Assembly (NCBI GenBank): GCA_050330095.1
Contig: JBHJOC010000034.1
Location: 8,385 to 72,384 of the forward strand
Direction of reading: 5' to 3'
Length of the DNA: 64,000 nt
Source: JBCBWG01 sp036804185
GTDB lineage: Bacteria > Pseudomonadota > Alphaproteobacteria > Rhizobiales > Hyphomicrobiaceae
Shown: positions 25,986 to 35,552 of the stretch, piece after piece
Layout: each line of letters opens with the position of its first letter
How positions within the stretch are numbered: the stretch's first letter is position 1
Position numbers and translations under genes: made by a program
Notes under the pieces: generated by a model
The model's input: the letters and a program-made list of their open reading frames with translations, nothing else
Databases searched by the model: none
What the model was told of the DNA's origin: nothing

Positions 25986-27917
25986 TCACTCTTCCTTAAG
26001 CGCCGCGAGTTCCGCCTTGAGCTGGCGCACCGCAGACCAGAGTACGGGCACGAGTTCGTCAGACCGCAGCCACTGCCGGCTTTCAGGATCGCTCGCGTCA
26101 TCGAGCCCCCATGCCGCAAACTCGACACCGGCCGCATCCATCGCGCTTTTGACATCTTGTGCAATGAAGCCTGCATGTAGACGGCGCCCAGGCACTGGAA
26201 CGGCTTCCATCCTTGGCACTTCGACGCCGTCGTCCGTCGTCTCTGTTTCAGTCCGGCTTGGCACGATCACCTGCCCACCCGTGCGCCATCGGAACAGCAC
26301 CGGGTCGATCGCTTCGACGAGTGCCAGCGCAGTCGCCGGATCGAATTGGCTCTCGACGACCTTCTCGCGGGCATCCGAGGTCTGAATGGTGCCGTTCGCG
26401 GCCCAAACCTGAGACCAGCGGTGCGTTGCAGACCCGAGGGCCTGGGCGTTGTCGGCGCCGGGCCGCACGGTTCCGCCGCTTTCCACACGCATGCGCTCGA
26501 CCACAGCGGAGCCGCCACCGTCGACCGCCGTCAGAAACAGAATGCGGCCAGGCACGTTGCCCGTCGTCGGCGTCCCGTCGACCTGACCGCGCACAGCAGC
26601 TGCCGGCATAAATTGAGCACCGTCATCGCCGGTCCACGTGAACCCGCCCATGCCGTCGCCTTTGGAAACAATCCCGCGCGTGCCCACTGTCGTGCCGCGT
26701 GACTTTGCAAAGTGAATGTTCGGCTGCGCGCCTCCGGCCGCCCAGCGCACGACCGAGAACGACGCCTCGGACCCGAGCCCATTGACCTGCAAGCCGGATT
26801 GCATGATCCCGGCCTGAACATCATAGACCTCGCTCGAGCCGATCGCGACGCGGCCGTCATGCAAAATGCGCAGGCGCTCAACAGGAACCGCCGTGCCATT
26901 GGTTGTCGTCTCGATCGACACGGCGGCGCTTTGGGCACTATCTGTCCATGTCTCGGACGCAATCAGGATGATGTTCGCGCGTCCGCTGTTCGGCCCGCCA
27001 TTGTAGCCCGTCGCGCCATATCCCCACGCGGTGATGCCGCCGATCTCTGCGTTTGCGGCCACGGGCTGCGGGCTCGCCGCGGTCCCCTCCGCGCGCCTGA
27101 ACGACAGCATGCAGTGTGCGCCGTAACCGTCCAACAACACCCGGCTTGATACGCCATCGCCCGTTGCGAACTGCGCCAGCGTACGGCTGTCGCCTGGCTG
27201 CACGACCGTCGTCCGGTTCGACACCACGAACCTCAGCTGGTCCGCGATTGTTGCCGGCGCGCCGCCACAGATGGCGGCTTTGCTCTGGAGGCGCAGCGGC
27301 GTGTCCCAAACCGTTCCGTTCGACGACACCTTGAAGGAAAACGTGTCGTCGCCCGTTGTGCCGATCTCTGCGCGGCCCGAGAACCCAGTTTGGAACAGAA
27401 ACGACGCCGTGTCGCTGGACGCCGCCTTATTCACCTTGAGCTGATGGCCGGCGCCTGCGTTGTTGAACAGCGAAGCTGGCGAGGAAACAGCGAGCCGGTT
27501 GGTTGTATCCGCCGTCGCATTGACACCAAGAAGCCCGCCCGACACTGGATTGAAATCTGCCGTCGGGCCAGAGCCGCCCAAAGCAACGTCAACCCAAACA
27601 CCCGCGGACAACACGACAAGCTTGCCCTCGCTGACGACCCACGCCGTCCAGCCTTCCAGTGGCGCGAGCATCGCCCAGGCGCCATCCTGCCATGCTGCGA
27701 TCTTGCCGTCGTGGCCCTGCCAGCTCCCCGTGGCGCCTGGGCCGATCAGATAGCGGTCACCCTCGAGGGGGGTGGCAGGCGGCGCCGTCAAACCCCGGGC
27801 GATCACCACCAGTTGCACGAGCGCATCGAGCGTGCGCAGGGCCTCGTTGTGGGTGACATGCTTTTGCGCTTGCGCAGCAGCGATATACGGCAGCTTGAGG
27901 TTGGGAGAGACAGTCAT
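25986..27917 (-). CDS. DUF2793 phage tail-type protein with S74 self-cleaving domain
   Basis: This 643-residue protein has an N-terminal DUF2793 region (residues about 1-115: LPYIAAAQAQKHVTHNEALRTLD, AWVVSEGKLVVLSAGVWVDV) and a middle region with repeated beta-like segments. The C-terminal peptidase S74 intramolecular chaperone domain starts at about 512; its catalytic Ser514 and Lys519 lie in QTSDAREK, and a coiled coil ends the protein. Such proteins are tail fibres or adhesins that trimerise and then cut off the chaperone. No other phage gene is nearby, so it is an orphan in the ctrA-pyrB interval. Confidence 0.85.
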   Translation of the reverse strand: MTVSPNLKLPYIAAAQAQKHVTHNEALRTLDALVQLVVIARGLTAPPATPLEGDRYLIGPGATGSWQGHDGKIAAWQDGAWAMLAPLEGWTAWVVSEGKLVVLSAGVWVDVALGGSGPTADFNPVSGGLLGVNATADTTNRLAVSSPASLFNNAGAGHQLKVNKAASSDTASFLFQTGFSGRAEIGTTGDDTFSFKVSSNGTVWDTPLRLQSKAAICGGAPATIADQLRFVVSNRTTVVQPGDSRTLAQFATGDGVSSRVLLDGYGAHCMLSFRRAEGTAASPQPVAANAEIGGITAWGYGATGYNGGPNSGRANIILIASETWTDSAQSAAVSIETTTNGTAVPVERLRILHDGRVAIGSSEVYDVQAGIMQSGLQVNGLGSEASFSVVRWAAGGAQPNIHFAKSRGTTVGTRGIVSKGDGMGGFTWTGDDGAQFMPAAAVRGQVDGTPTTGNVPGRILFLTAVDGGGSAVVERMRVESGGTVRPGADNAQALGSATHRWSQVWAANGTIQTSDAREKVVESQFDPATALALVEAIDPVLFRWRTGGQVIVPSRTETETTDDGVEVPRMEAVPVPGRRLHAGFIAQDVKSAMDAAGVEFAAWGLDDASDPESRQWLRSDELVPVLWSAVRQLKAELAALKEE

Positions 27918-28096
27918 CGAGCTGGAGCCTCATCTCTGCAACGGCTCAGCAAGGCTACATTTGCACCGTCAGACGGGGATAACTGGAGCCACGCGCGACC
28001 GCATGGGCCGATGCCCGGCCGAGCTTCCGTCTCGTCGTGGATGCGCGTGGACAAGCTCTTGCCGGACGACAGACCCGCGCCTATAAGGCGGACTCG

Positions 28097-29050
28097 ATGA
28101 AGAGCGCAGCGGCTGACCTCCCGTCGTTTCCACACAAGCACCTGCTGACCTTCGATGGTCTGTCGGCGCGGGACGTGAACGCGTTGCTCGATTTGGCCGA
28201 CGTCGAAGCCGAGCAAAATCGCCAAGTCATCAAGAAGCGCGACGTCTTGCGTGGGCGCACCCAGGTCAACCTGTTTTTCGAAGCGTCGACGCGAACGCAA
28301 TCGTCGTTCGAACTGGCTGGCAAGCGGCTCGGCGCAGACGTCATGAACATGAACGTCTCGACATCGTCCGTTCAAAAGGGCGAAACGCTGCTCGATACGG
28401 CCGCGACGCTCAACGCCATGCGCCCCGATATCCTCGTTGTTCGGCACCACTCGGCGGGTGCTGTGGCGCTGCTTGCGCGCAAGGTTGACTGTTCCGTCAT
28501 CAATGCCGGAGATGGTGCGCATCAGCATCCCACACAGGCCCTGCTCGATGCCTTGACGATCCGGCGCGCGAAGGGGCGAATCGAAGGCCTGACGGTAGCG
28601 ATTTGCGGCGACATCGGACATTCACGCGTTGCCCGGTCGAATATCGACCTGCTGAACATTCTCGGCGCGCGGGTTCGCGTCGTTGCGCCATCGACGTTGT
28701 TGCCCGTCGGGGTGGAGAAGCTCGGCGTTGAGGCCTTTGTCACAATGGCCGAGGGTCTCAAGGATGCCGATGTCGTCATGATGCTGCGGCTGCAGCGCGA
28801 ACGCATGGGCGGCAATCTTGTTCCATCAGCGCGCGAGTATTTTCATTTCTTCGGGCTTGACCTCGAAAAACTCGGGCATGCCAAGCCGGACGCTCTGATC
28901 ATGCATCCCGGTCCGATGAACCGGGGTGTTGAGATTGCCTCGGTGGTTGCAGATCACGCCCGCAGCGTCATCCGCGAGCAGGTTGAAATGGGCGTTGCCG
29001 TGCGCATGGCGGTGCTGCAGGCGCTCGCGCGCAACCTGCCAAACGCATGA
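28097..29050 (+). CDS. pyrB: Aspartate carbamoyltransferase catalytic subunit
   Basis: This 317-residue enzyme makes N-carbamoyl-aspartate from carbamoyl phosphate and aspartate in pyrimidine synthesis. The carbamoyl phosphate loop is FFEASTRTQSSFE (about residue 60-70). Other motifs are HHSAGA, GDGAHQHPTQALLD, RLQRERM and HPGPMNRG. ATG 28097 was chosen; a longer frame starting at 28037 has no protein-like N-terminus. The pyrC-like gene starts 8 bases after the stop codon. That close spacing fits the PyrB-pseudo-dihydroorotase complexes known from other bacteria. Confidence 0.96.
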   Translation: MKSAAADLPSFPHKHLLTFDGLSARDVNALLDLADVEAEQNRQVIKKRDVLRGRTQVNLFFEASTRTQSSFELAGKRLGADVMNMNVSTSSVQKGETLLDTAATLNAMRPDILVVRHHSAGAVALLARKVDCSVINAGDGAHQHPTQALLDALTIRRAKGRIEGLTVAICGDIGHSRVARSNIDLLNILGARVRVVAPSTLLPVGVEKLGVEAFVTMAEGLKDADVVMMLRLQRERMGGNLVPSAREYFHFFGLDLEKLGHAKPDALIMHPGPMNRGVEIASVVADHARSVIREQVEMGVAVRMAVLQALARNLPNA

Positions 29051-29057
29051 GGGCCGC

Positions 29058-30380
29058 ATGGAACCTCTGAGCGCCCCTCAACGCCCCCTCGCCTTCATCA
29101 ACGCCCGCCTCGTCGACCCCGACAGTGGCCGCGACGAAGCCGGCGGATTGCTCGTCTCGAACGGAGTGATCGCCGACCTCGGCAGTTACCTTCGACGGAA
29201 CGCCCCTGCCGATGCCGAAGTGATCGACTGCCAGGGCCACGTTCTCTGCCCGGGCCTCGTCGACATGCAGGTGTTCACGGGCGAACCCGGCAACGAGCAC
29301 CGGGAAACACTCAAGACGGCGAGCCGCGCGGCGGCGGCGGGCGGTGTCACGACGATCATCGTCATGCCTGACACGAACCCCGTCATCGACCAGGTTGCCC
29401 TCGTCGATTTCATCCTGCGGCGTGCGCGTGACAACGCGATCGTCAACGTACGCACGATGGCGGCCATGACCCGGGGCCTGCGCGGCGAGGAGATGACCGA
29501 GATCGGGCTCTTGCAGCGGGCAGGCGCCATAGCGTTCTCAAATGGCAAAGAGAGCGTGATGAACGCCGCGGTCATGAGCAACGTTCTCACCTATGCGCGG
29601 GACTTCGACGCCCTGATCGTGCACCACACCGAGGATGCCAACCTCAGCCGTGGCGCGTCCATGAACGCGAGCGCGCTCGCAACCCGGCTTGGGCTGCCGA
29701 GCGTTGCCGCAGCCGCAGAGACGATGGTGCTCGAACGGGACCTTCACCTCGTCGAACTCTCGGGTGGCCGCTACCACGCTGCAACGGTCACCTGCCGCAG
29801 AAGCCTCACAGCGCTCCAGGACGCAAAGAGCCGTGGCCTGCCCGTTACGAGCGGCGCTTCGATCAACCATCTCACCCTTAATGAAAACGACATCGGCGCC
29901 TACCGGACGTTTTGCAAGGTCCGCCCACCGTTGCGCAGCGAGGACGATCGCTTGGCGCTCGTGCGGGCTGTCGCAAATGGAGTGATCGACGTCATCGTGT
30001 CGAGCCACGACCCGCAGGACGAGGACACGAAGCGGCTGCCGTTCGCCGAGGCCGCTGATGGCGCGATTGGGGTTGAAACGCTGCTTGCGGCGGGGCTGCG
30101 GCTGGTTCACGGCGGTGACGTGAAGCTGACGACGCTGCTGAAAGCGATGTCGACGACGCCTGCCAAGTTGCTCGGGTTGTCGGGCGGGCGGCTCGTGCGC
30201 GGCGCACCGGCAGACCTGATCATTGTTGATGTCGGCATGCCTTGGATGGTCGACCGCGCGACGCTGCGGTCACGATCGAAGAACTCGCCCTTCGACGAGA
30301 GCCGGATGCAGGGGCGGGTGCTCCGGACATTGGTTGGCGGGCGAACGGTCTACCAGTTCGAGCGAGAGAGCCAGCGGTGA
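29058..30380 (+). CDS. PyrC-like dihydroorotase homologue, probably inactive
   Basis: This 440-residue amidohydrolase-fold protein follows pyrB and resembles the type I dihydroorotase class. Active enzymes carry HxH after strand 1 in DxHxHxREPG; here the segment is VDMQVFTGEPGNEH, so both histidines are missing. The usual catalytic Asp in a SDH-type motif is also replaced: IVSSHDPQDEDTK has serine there. The body of the fold (MPDTNPVID, INHLTLNENDIG, KRLPFAEAADGAIGVETLL) is intact. It is probably a pseudo-dihydroorotase that supports PyrB assembly, as known in Pseudomonas. A real PyrC must then be elsewhere. It is not a broken gene: the frame is full length. Confidence 0.85.
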   Translation: MEPLSAPQRPLAFINARLVDPDSGRDEAGGLLVSNGVIADLGSYLRRNAPADAEVIDCQGHVLCPGLVDMQVFTGEPGNEHRETLKTASRAAAAGGVTTIIVMPDTNPVIDQVALVDFILRRARDNAIVNVRTMAAMTRGLRGEEMTEIGLLQRAGAIAFSNGKESVMNAAVMSNVLTYARDFDALIVHHTEDANLSRGASMNASALATRLGLPSVAAAAETMVLERDLHLVELSGGRYHAATVTCRRSLTALQDAKSRGLPVTSGASINHLTLNENDIGAYRTFCKVRPPLRSEDDRLALVRAVANGVIDVIVSSHDPQDEDTKRLPFAEAADGAIGVETLLAAGLRLVHGGDVKLTTLLKAMSTTPAKLLGLSGGRLVRGAPADLIIVDVGMPWMVDRATLRSRSKNSPFDESRMQGRVLRTLVGGRTVYQFERESQR

Positions 30381-30429
30381 GCAGGCCCCCTGTTGATATT
30401 GGCCAGGCAACCCACGCGGATGCGACCCG

Positions 30430-31089
30430 ATGATGTTCGGCATCCTCACGGCATTTGTCATCGGTTACGCGCTCGGCTCGATCCCATTCGGCCTGCTGCT
30501 GACACGCGCCGCGGGGCTCGGCGACATCCGCAAAATCGGCTCTGGAAATATCGGCGCAACGAACGTCCTGCGAACAGGCAACAAGGGCCTTGCCGCCGCA
30601 ACGCTGGTGCTCGACGCGGCGAAAGGCTTCCTGGCGGTTGCAGCGGCGTCCCTGCTACCGGCCGAACTGATTGCTTCGTTTGGAGCAATCAGCGATCCAA
30701 GCGCGACGGGGCACTTTTCAGCCGCCACCAGCATGGTCGCATTGGCCGGCGGTTATGGTGCGTTCGTCGGCCACTGCTATCCCGTCTGGCTCGGTTGGCG
30801 TGGCGGCAAAGGCGTCGCGACTTTCATCGGGATTCTGCTCGCCCTCGATTGGAGGGTTGGTCTCGTCTTCTGCGCCCTCTGGCTCACGATCGCAGTGATC
30901 GTGCGCATCTCGTCACTTTCGGCACTGTCTGCCGCGGTGCTTACACCTATGGTGACCTGGCTCGTCATCGCCCGTCCCGAACTCGCAATCGCCATACTCC
31001 CATTGTCGGCCCTGCTCCTCTGGAAACATCGTGCGAACATTGCCCGCCTGATTGCCGGTGAGGAGCCACGCATTGGCCAGAGGACTTGA
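30430..31089 (+). CDS. plsY: Glycerol-3-phosphate acyltransferase
   Basis: This 219-residue integral membrane enzyme transfers an acyl group from acyl phosphate to glycerol-3-phosphate, the first step of phospholipid synthesis. The motif IGSGNIGATNVLRTGN is at about residues 36-51, and YPVWLGWRGGKGVAT follows around residue 120. Several hydrophobic segments are present, as expected for PlsY. ATG 30430 or 30433 could start it. The dprA gene overlaps its 3' end by a few bases. Confidence 0.95.
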   Translation: MMFGILTAFVIGYALGSIPFGLLLTRAAGLGDIRKIGSGNIGATNVLRTGNKGLAAATLVLDAAKGFLAVAAASLLPAELIASFGAISDPSATGHFSAATSMVALAGGYGAFVGHCYPVWLGWRGGKGVATFIGILLALDWRVGLVFCALWLTIAVIVRISSLSALSAAVLTPMVTWLVIARPELAIAILPLSALLLWKHRANIARLIAGEEPRIGQRT

Positions 31090-32341
31090 GCGCGGACCGG
31101 AGCGCATCACGCCCACGACTGGCGGTCGCCAGCAGGAGACCTCGAGCGAGAGGCCGGCTACACCAGCGGCATCACGGGGCCCGCCGCCCTTGCCGCTGCC
31201 AACAGCCGAACTCAGCCAGTCGGAACGACTTGCCTGTCTGCGGCTCGTTCGCACTGACGGCATCGGTCCCGCCAGCTTTCGATCGCTGGTCAATACGTTC
31301 GGCGGTGCCCAAGCCGCAATCGATGCGTTGCCCGATCTTGCGCGCCGAGCCGGCCGGCGCAGGCCGCTCATCGTGCCCCCGCCGGCCGTCGTCGAAGATG
31401 AACTCGCAAACGCGCAACATATTGGCGCCGCACCGATTTTCACGATCGAGCCGGGGTACCCGCTGGCACTCGCAGCCCTCGATCAACCGCCACCGATGAT
31501 CTACGCGCTCGGCGCCCGCGATCTTCTCAATCAGCCAAGCGTAGCGATCGTCGGCTCACGTGAAGCGTCGGCTGCCGGGACTGCCCTCGCCGGAATGTTC
31601 GCAAAGGACCTTGCTTCGCAATCATTTATCGTCGTCTCCGGGCTTGCGCGCGGAATTGATGCTGCAGCGCATGCGGGGGCGGGCGCAAGCGCTTCGATTG
31701 CTGTCGTCGCCGGAGGCGTCGACGTCATCTATCCACCGGAGAACCGAATGTTGCATGAGGCCCTGGCTGCGGAGGGCTGCATCGTCTCGGACCAGCCTCC
31801 AGGCTTTCGCCCGCGCGGCAAGGACTTTCCAAGGCGCAACAGGATCATTTCTGGTCTAAGCCTCGGCATCGTGATCGTCGAGGCCGCCGCAAGGTCGGGT
31901 TCGCTCATTACGGCCCGCCTCGCAAGCGAACACGGACGCGAGGTATTCGCAGTGCCGGGCCACCCGCTCGACCCGCGCGCTTATGGCACCAATGCGCTCC
32001 TCAAGCAGGGCGCCACGCTTGTCACGGACGCGGCTGACGTGGTCGAGGTGCTGCGACCGATGATCTCGGCGCCTCGCATGGCCGAGCCATCATCAGCCCG
32101 CGACACTCTGCGCCCATGGTGTACGCTGGACGGTGTCAGCCACGACATCGCGATCGCACCGCGGGTGCGATCGCGAATCGTATCGGCCCTTGGGCCGGTG
32201 CCCGTCTCCATCGACACGCTCGTCAGGGCAGCGGAGTGTGACATCCGCGAGGTCCAGATCACGCTGCTCGAACTGACGCTCGCCGATCGGCTAGAGCATC
32301 ACGCTGGCGGGCTCGTGTCTCTAAAGCCACAACGATCCTGA
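31073..32341 (+). CDS. dprA: DNA-processing protein DprA
   Basis: This protein of about 422 residues loads RecA on incoming single-stranded DNA during transformation. The Rossmann-like core shows SVAIVGSREAS, VVSGLARGIDAAAHAGA, AVVAGGVDVIYPPENRMLHE, FPRRNRIISGLSLGIVIVEAAARSGSLITA and GREVFAVPGHPLDPRAYGTN. The C-terminal winged helix (about residues 355-415) is present. The start is uncertain: TTG 31073 has GAGGAG 7 bases upstream, while TTG 31052 and GTG 31058 are in frame. All overlap the end of plsY. The N-terminal 40 residues are low-complexity. Confidence 0.92.
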   Translation: MARGLERGPERITPTTGGRQQETSSERPATPAASRGPPPLPLPTAELSQSERLACLRLVRTDGIGPASFRSLVNTFGGAQAAIDALPDLARRAGRRRPLIVPPPAVVEDELANAQHIGAAPIFTIEPGYPLALAALDQPPPMIYALGARDLLNQPSVAIVGSREASAAGTALAGMFAKDLASQSFIVVSGLARGIDAAAHAGAGASASIAVVAGGVDVIYPPENRMLHEALAAEGCIVSDQPPGFRPRGKDFPRRNRIISGLSLGIVIVEAAARSGSLITARLASEHGREVFAVPGHPLDPRAYGTNALLKQGATLVTDAADVVEVLRPMISAPRMAEPSSARDTLRPWCTLDGVSHDIAIAPRVRSRIVSALGPVPVSIDTLVRAAECDIREVQITLLELTLADRLEHHAGGLVSLKPQRS

Positions 32342-32441
32342 CACTCAACCATCCAGGTATTTGAGTTCCGTCGGTCCTCTGTCATTGCACATCCGAGCAT
32401 GGGAACCATGCGGCAATGCGCCGAGTGATGGTGCCTCAAGA

Positions 32442-32522
32442 GGTTGTTCCGGTTCTGACATTTGCCTCGCGGTTGAGCTCGGTTCCGAGCAAATGTCAGA
32501 ACCATAGGAAAGACGAACAACC
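32442..32522. repeat. Palindromic element, type E (81 bp)
   Basis: GGTTGTTC at 32442-32449 pairs with GAACAACC at 32515-32522. A 15-base arm at 32451-32465 pairs perfectly with 32489-32503 (GGTTCTGACATTTGC and its complement). The element is as long as type F and resembles the short palindrome at 306-350. Confidence 0.75.
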
Positions 32523-32533
32523 ATATGATTATA

Positions 32534-32606
32534 GTGTTGCTTTGGTCACTGACGCTCGGTCACGATCCAAGCTGCGACCGGGGACCAAGCGTCAGTGACG
32601 CAGCAC
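32534..32606. repeat. Palindromic element, type C copy 3 (73 bp, inverted)
   Basis: It begins GTGTTGCTTTGGTCACTGACG and ends GTCAGTGACGCAGCAC. Read on the other strand it matches the C copies at 6709-6781 and 39311-39383 over the whole length, including the central CTTGGTCCCC block. All three are exactly 73 bp. Here the C element has no D element beside it; a type E element is its neighbour. Confidence 0.8.
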
Positions 32607-32727
32607 TTGCGCAGTCCGACATAACGATCAGCGTCGTTTGACATGCCGAGGGTCATCCCACATCTTCCGCGCCCAAAAGGCAGGTCGGCTCCCCGTGAGG
32701 GCGTGACGACGCAACACTTGGTTGATC

Positions 32728-35490
32728 ATGAACGTCCTGATTGTCGAATCGGCTGCCAAGGCCAAGGCCATCAATAAATACCTCGGCAGAGACTATCTCG
32801 TGATCGCATCCTACGGTCACGTGCGCGATCTGCCGGCCAAGGACGGATCGGTCGATCCCGACAACGGATTCGCCATGATCTGGGACACCGATGCGCGCTC
32901 CGCGAAGGTGATCCGGGAGATCGCTGATGCGGTCAAGAAGGCCGACAAGCTGATCCTTGCGACCGACCCGGACCGTGAGGGCGAGGCGATCTCCTGGCAT
33001 CTGCTCGACATTCTGGAGAAGAAAAAGGCGATCCGAAAGGGAATGCCGATCGAACGGGTCACGTTCAACGCCGTCACAAAGCCAGCCGTATTGGCAGCGC
33101 TCGAGCATCCGCGACAGATCCATGCGCCGCTGGTCGATGCCTATCTCGCCCGCCGGGCCCTCGACTATCTGGTCGGTTTCACGTTGTCCCCGGTCCTCTG
33201 GCGCAAGCTTCCGGGCGCACGCTCCGCAGGCCGCGTGCAGTCGGTCGCGCTGCGGCTGATTTGCGATCGCGAGGCCGAGATCGAAGCCTTCAAGACCGAG
33301 GAATATTGGTCGATCGAGGCGATCGTGACCGGCGCGACCGGCGAAATCGCTGGCCAGGACGTCGCAACACGGCTCGTCTCAATCGACGGAACCATCCTGA
33401 AGCGTCTCGACATCAAGGACGGTGTCACGGCCCACGCGATCCGGGACGCAATCGTTGGGGGGGCATTCGAGGTCGCCTCCGTCGAGAAGAAGGCAACCCG
33501 CCGCAATCCGGCCACGCCGTTCACAACCTCAACGCTGCAGCAGGAAGCCTCACGAAAGCTCGGCTTCTCGGCCAAGCAGACGATGCAGGTCGCCCAACGG
33601 CTCTATGAAGGCGTTGACATTGGCGGTGAAACCGTCGGCCTCATCACGTACATGCGGACCGACGGCGTGCAGATCGTACCGGAAGCCGTTCGTGAATTGC
33701 GCAACCTGATCGAACGCGATTATTCGAAGCGCTACGTGCCTCCATTCATCCGCGAGTACAAGACGAAAGCGAAGAACGCTCAGGAAGCGCACGAGGCGAT
33801 CAGACCGACCGACTTTTTCAAGCGCCCCGACCAAGTCGGGCGTTATCTGGATCGCGACCAGGCACGTCTCTACGAACTCATTTGGAAGCGCGCGGTCGCA
33901 AGCCAGATGGCATCGGCCGAGCTGGAACAAACGACAGCCGAGATCACCGTCAAGGGGCGTGATGGCAAAACCTATGGGCTGCGCGCAACGGGCACGATCG
34001 TGGTCTTCGACGGCTTCCTCAAGCTTTACGAGGAAGGTCGCGACGACAGCGACGACGAGGAAAGCCGCCGACTGCCACCCTTGAAGCAGGGCGATCGTCT
34101 GTCCGACAAGTCGGTCGAGGCTTCGCAGCATTTTACCCAGCCGCCGCCACGCTACACCGAGGCAACACTCGTCAAACGCATGGAGGAACTCGGCATTGGC
34201 CGGCCGTCAACCTACGCCTCGACAATGGCGACGCTGCAGGATCGTGGCTACGTTCGCACCGACCAGAAGCGCCTGCTTCCCGAGGACAAAGGCCGCCTCG
34301 TGACGGCGTTCCTGTCGGGCTTCTTCGACCGCTATGTCCAGTACGATTTCACCGCGAGCCTAGAGGAACAGCTCGATCAGATCTCTGACGGCAAACTCGA
34401 CTGGCAGCAGGTCTTGCGCGACTTCTGGGCGGAATTCACGGCCGCCATCGAAGAAACCAAAGAGCTTCGCGTCTCGGACGTTCTCGAAGCCTTGAACGAG
34501 ATGCTCGGCCCTGCGATCTTTCCGCCGCGTGCGGATGGTACCGATGCGCGAGGCTGCCCGAGCTGCGCAGGTGGCCGCCTCAGTCTCAAGACGGGCAAGT
34601 TCGGCGCATTCATCGGGTGCTCCAATTACCCGGAATGCCGCTACACGCGGCAGTTCTCAGAGGCCGGCACCGATCCGGGGAGCGCCATCGCCCCAGACGG
34701 AAAGCTGCTCGGCGAGCACCCTCAGACGGGGGAGCCTGTCACGCTCCGGTCGGGCCGGTTCGGACCTTACGTTCAGCTCGGCGAGCCAAGCGACGGGGAC
34801 AAGCCAAAACGCGCCTCGGTGCCGAAGGGCATCGACGTTGAGACGCTCGATCTCGAAAAGGCGTTGAGACTGCTGTCATTGCCGCGGGGCATCGGCAAGC
34901 ACCCTGAGACGGGAAGCGATATTGAGGCAGGGCTTGGTCGCTTCGGGCCGTATCTGCTGCACGATGGCAAATACACGCGGCTCGACAGCGTTGAGGAGGT
35001 CTTCACCGTCGGCATCAACCGCGCCGTCACAATCATTGCCGAGAAGGCGGCAGGCGGAGGCAAGGGCCGATTTGGTGCGGCGAAGGCCGAGGTGCTCAAA
35101 GACCTTGGCGAGCACCCGCAAGGCGGCAAGATCGAAGTGCTCGCCGGAAAATACGGTCCATACGTCAAGTACGGCAAGATCAACGCGACAATTCCAAAGG
35201 ACAAGCAGCCGACGGAGCTTACGCTCGATGAAGCCGTGACGTTGATCGCAGAACGCGCCGGCAAGGCCGGGGCAAAAGGCGGACCAAAGTCCGGCGCGAA
35301 GGCGGGCCGGAGAACTGCGCAGAATGGCGGCTCGGCGGGCGCGTCTTCGGCTGAACCCAAGACCAGGGCTGACACAAAGTCCAAGAAGGCGCCAGCCGGC
35401 AAAGCCACATCCAAGGCGACCGGACCCAAATCGACCCCAAAGCCTGGAACCAAGAGAGCTGCACGCAAGCCAACCCCGAGCGAAGCTTAA
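32728..35490 (+). CDS. topA: DNA topoisomerase I
   Basis: This 920-residue type IA topoisomerase relaxes negative supercoils. The Toprim domain starts at the N-terminus (VLIVESAAKAKAINKYLG, ASYGHVRDL, TDPDREGEAISWHL), and the active-site tyrosine is Y308 in GLITYMRTDG. A zinc-finger-like CPSCAGGRLSLKTGKFGAFIGCSNYPEC lies near residue 610. Further beta repeats (FGPYVQLG, FGPYLLHD, YGPYVKYG) and a Lys/Ala-rich C-terminal tail of about 70 residues follow. ATG 32728 was chosen. topA is followed by rnr after 62 bases. Confidence 0.96.
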   Translation: MNVLIVESAAKAKAINKYLGRDYLVIASYGHVRDLPAKDGSVDPDNGFAMIWDTDARSAKVIREIADAVKKADKLILATDPDREGEAISWHLLDILEKKKAIRKGMPIERVTFNAVTKPAVLAALEHPRQIHAPLVDAYLARRALDYLVGFTLSPVLWRKLPGARSAGRVQSVALRLICDREAEIEAFKTEEYWSIEAIVTGATGEIAGQDVATRLVSIDGTILKRLDIKDGVTAHAIRDAIVGGAFEVASVEKKATRRNPATPFTTSTLQQEASRKLGFSAKQTMQVAQRLYEGVDIGGETVGLITYMRTDGVQIVPEAVRELRNLIERDYSKRYVPPFIREYKTKAKNAQEAHEAIRPTDFFKRPDQVGRYLDRDQARLYELIWKRAVASQMASAELEQTTAEITVKGRDGKTYGLRATGTIVVFDGFLKLYEEGRDDSDDEESRRLPPLKQGDRLSDKSVEASQHFTQPPPRYTEATLVKRMEELGIGRPSTYASTMATLQDRGYVRTDQKRLLPEDKGRLVTAFLSGFFDRYVQYDFTASLEEQLDQISDGKLDWQQVLRDFWAEFTAAIEETKELRVSDVLEALNEMLGPAIFPPRADGTDARGCPSCAGGRLSLKTGKFGAFIGCSNYPECRYTRQFSEAGTDPGSAIAPDGKLLGEHPQTGEPVTLRSGRFGPYVQLGEPSDGDKPKRASVPKGIDVETLDLEKALRLLSLPRGIGKHPETGSDIEAGLGRFGPYLLHDGKYTRLDSVEEVFTVGINRAVTIIAEKAAGGGKGRFGAAKAEVLKDLGEHPQGGKIEVLAGKYGPYVKYGKINATIPKDKQPTELTLDEAVTLIAERAGKAGAKGGPKSGAKAGRRTAQNGGSAGASSAEPKTRADTKSKKAPAGKATSKATGPKSTPKPGTKRAARKPTPSEA

Positions 35491-35552
35491 GTCTCGTCAG
35501 GAGCGACGCAACCACACCGGTTCCAGCGACATCAAAGGACGCCCGAAGGGCC

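Larger units (their letters stand above)
32344..32727. other. Intergenic region before topA with two palindromes
   Basis: This stretch of about 384 bases holds the type E element at 32442-32522 and the type C element at 32534-32606, listed separately. A short 6-bp hairpin, ACTCAA (32344-32349) with TTGAGT, follows the dprA stop codon closely and might be a weak terminator. Nothing else is recognised. Confidence 0.5.
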
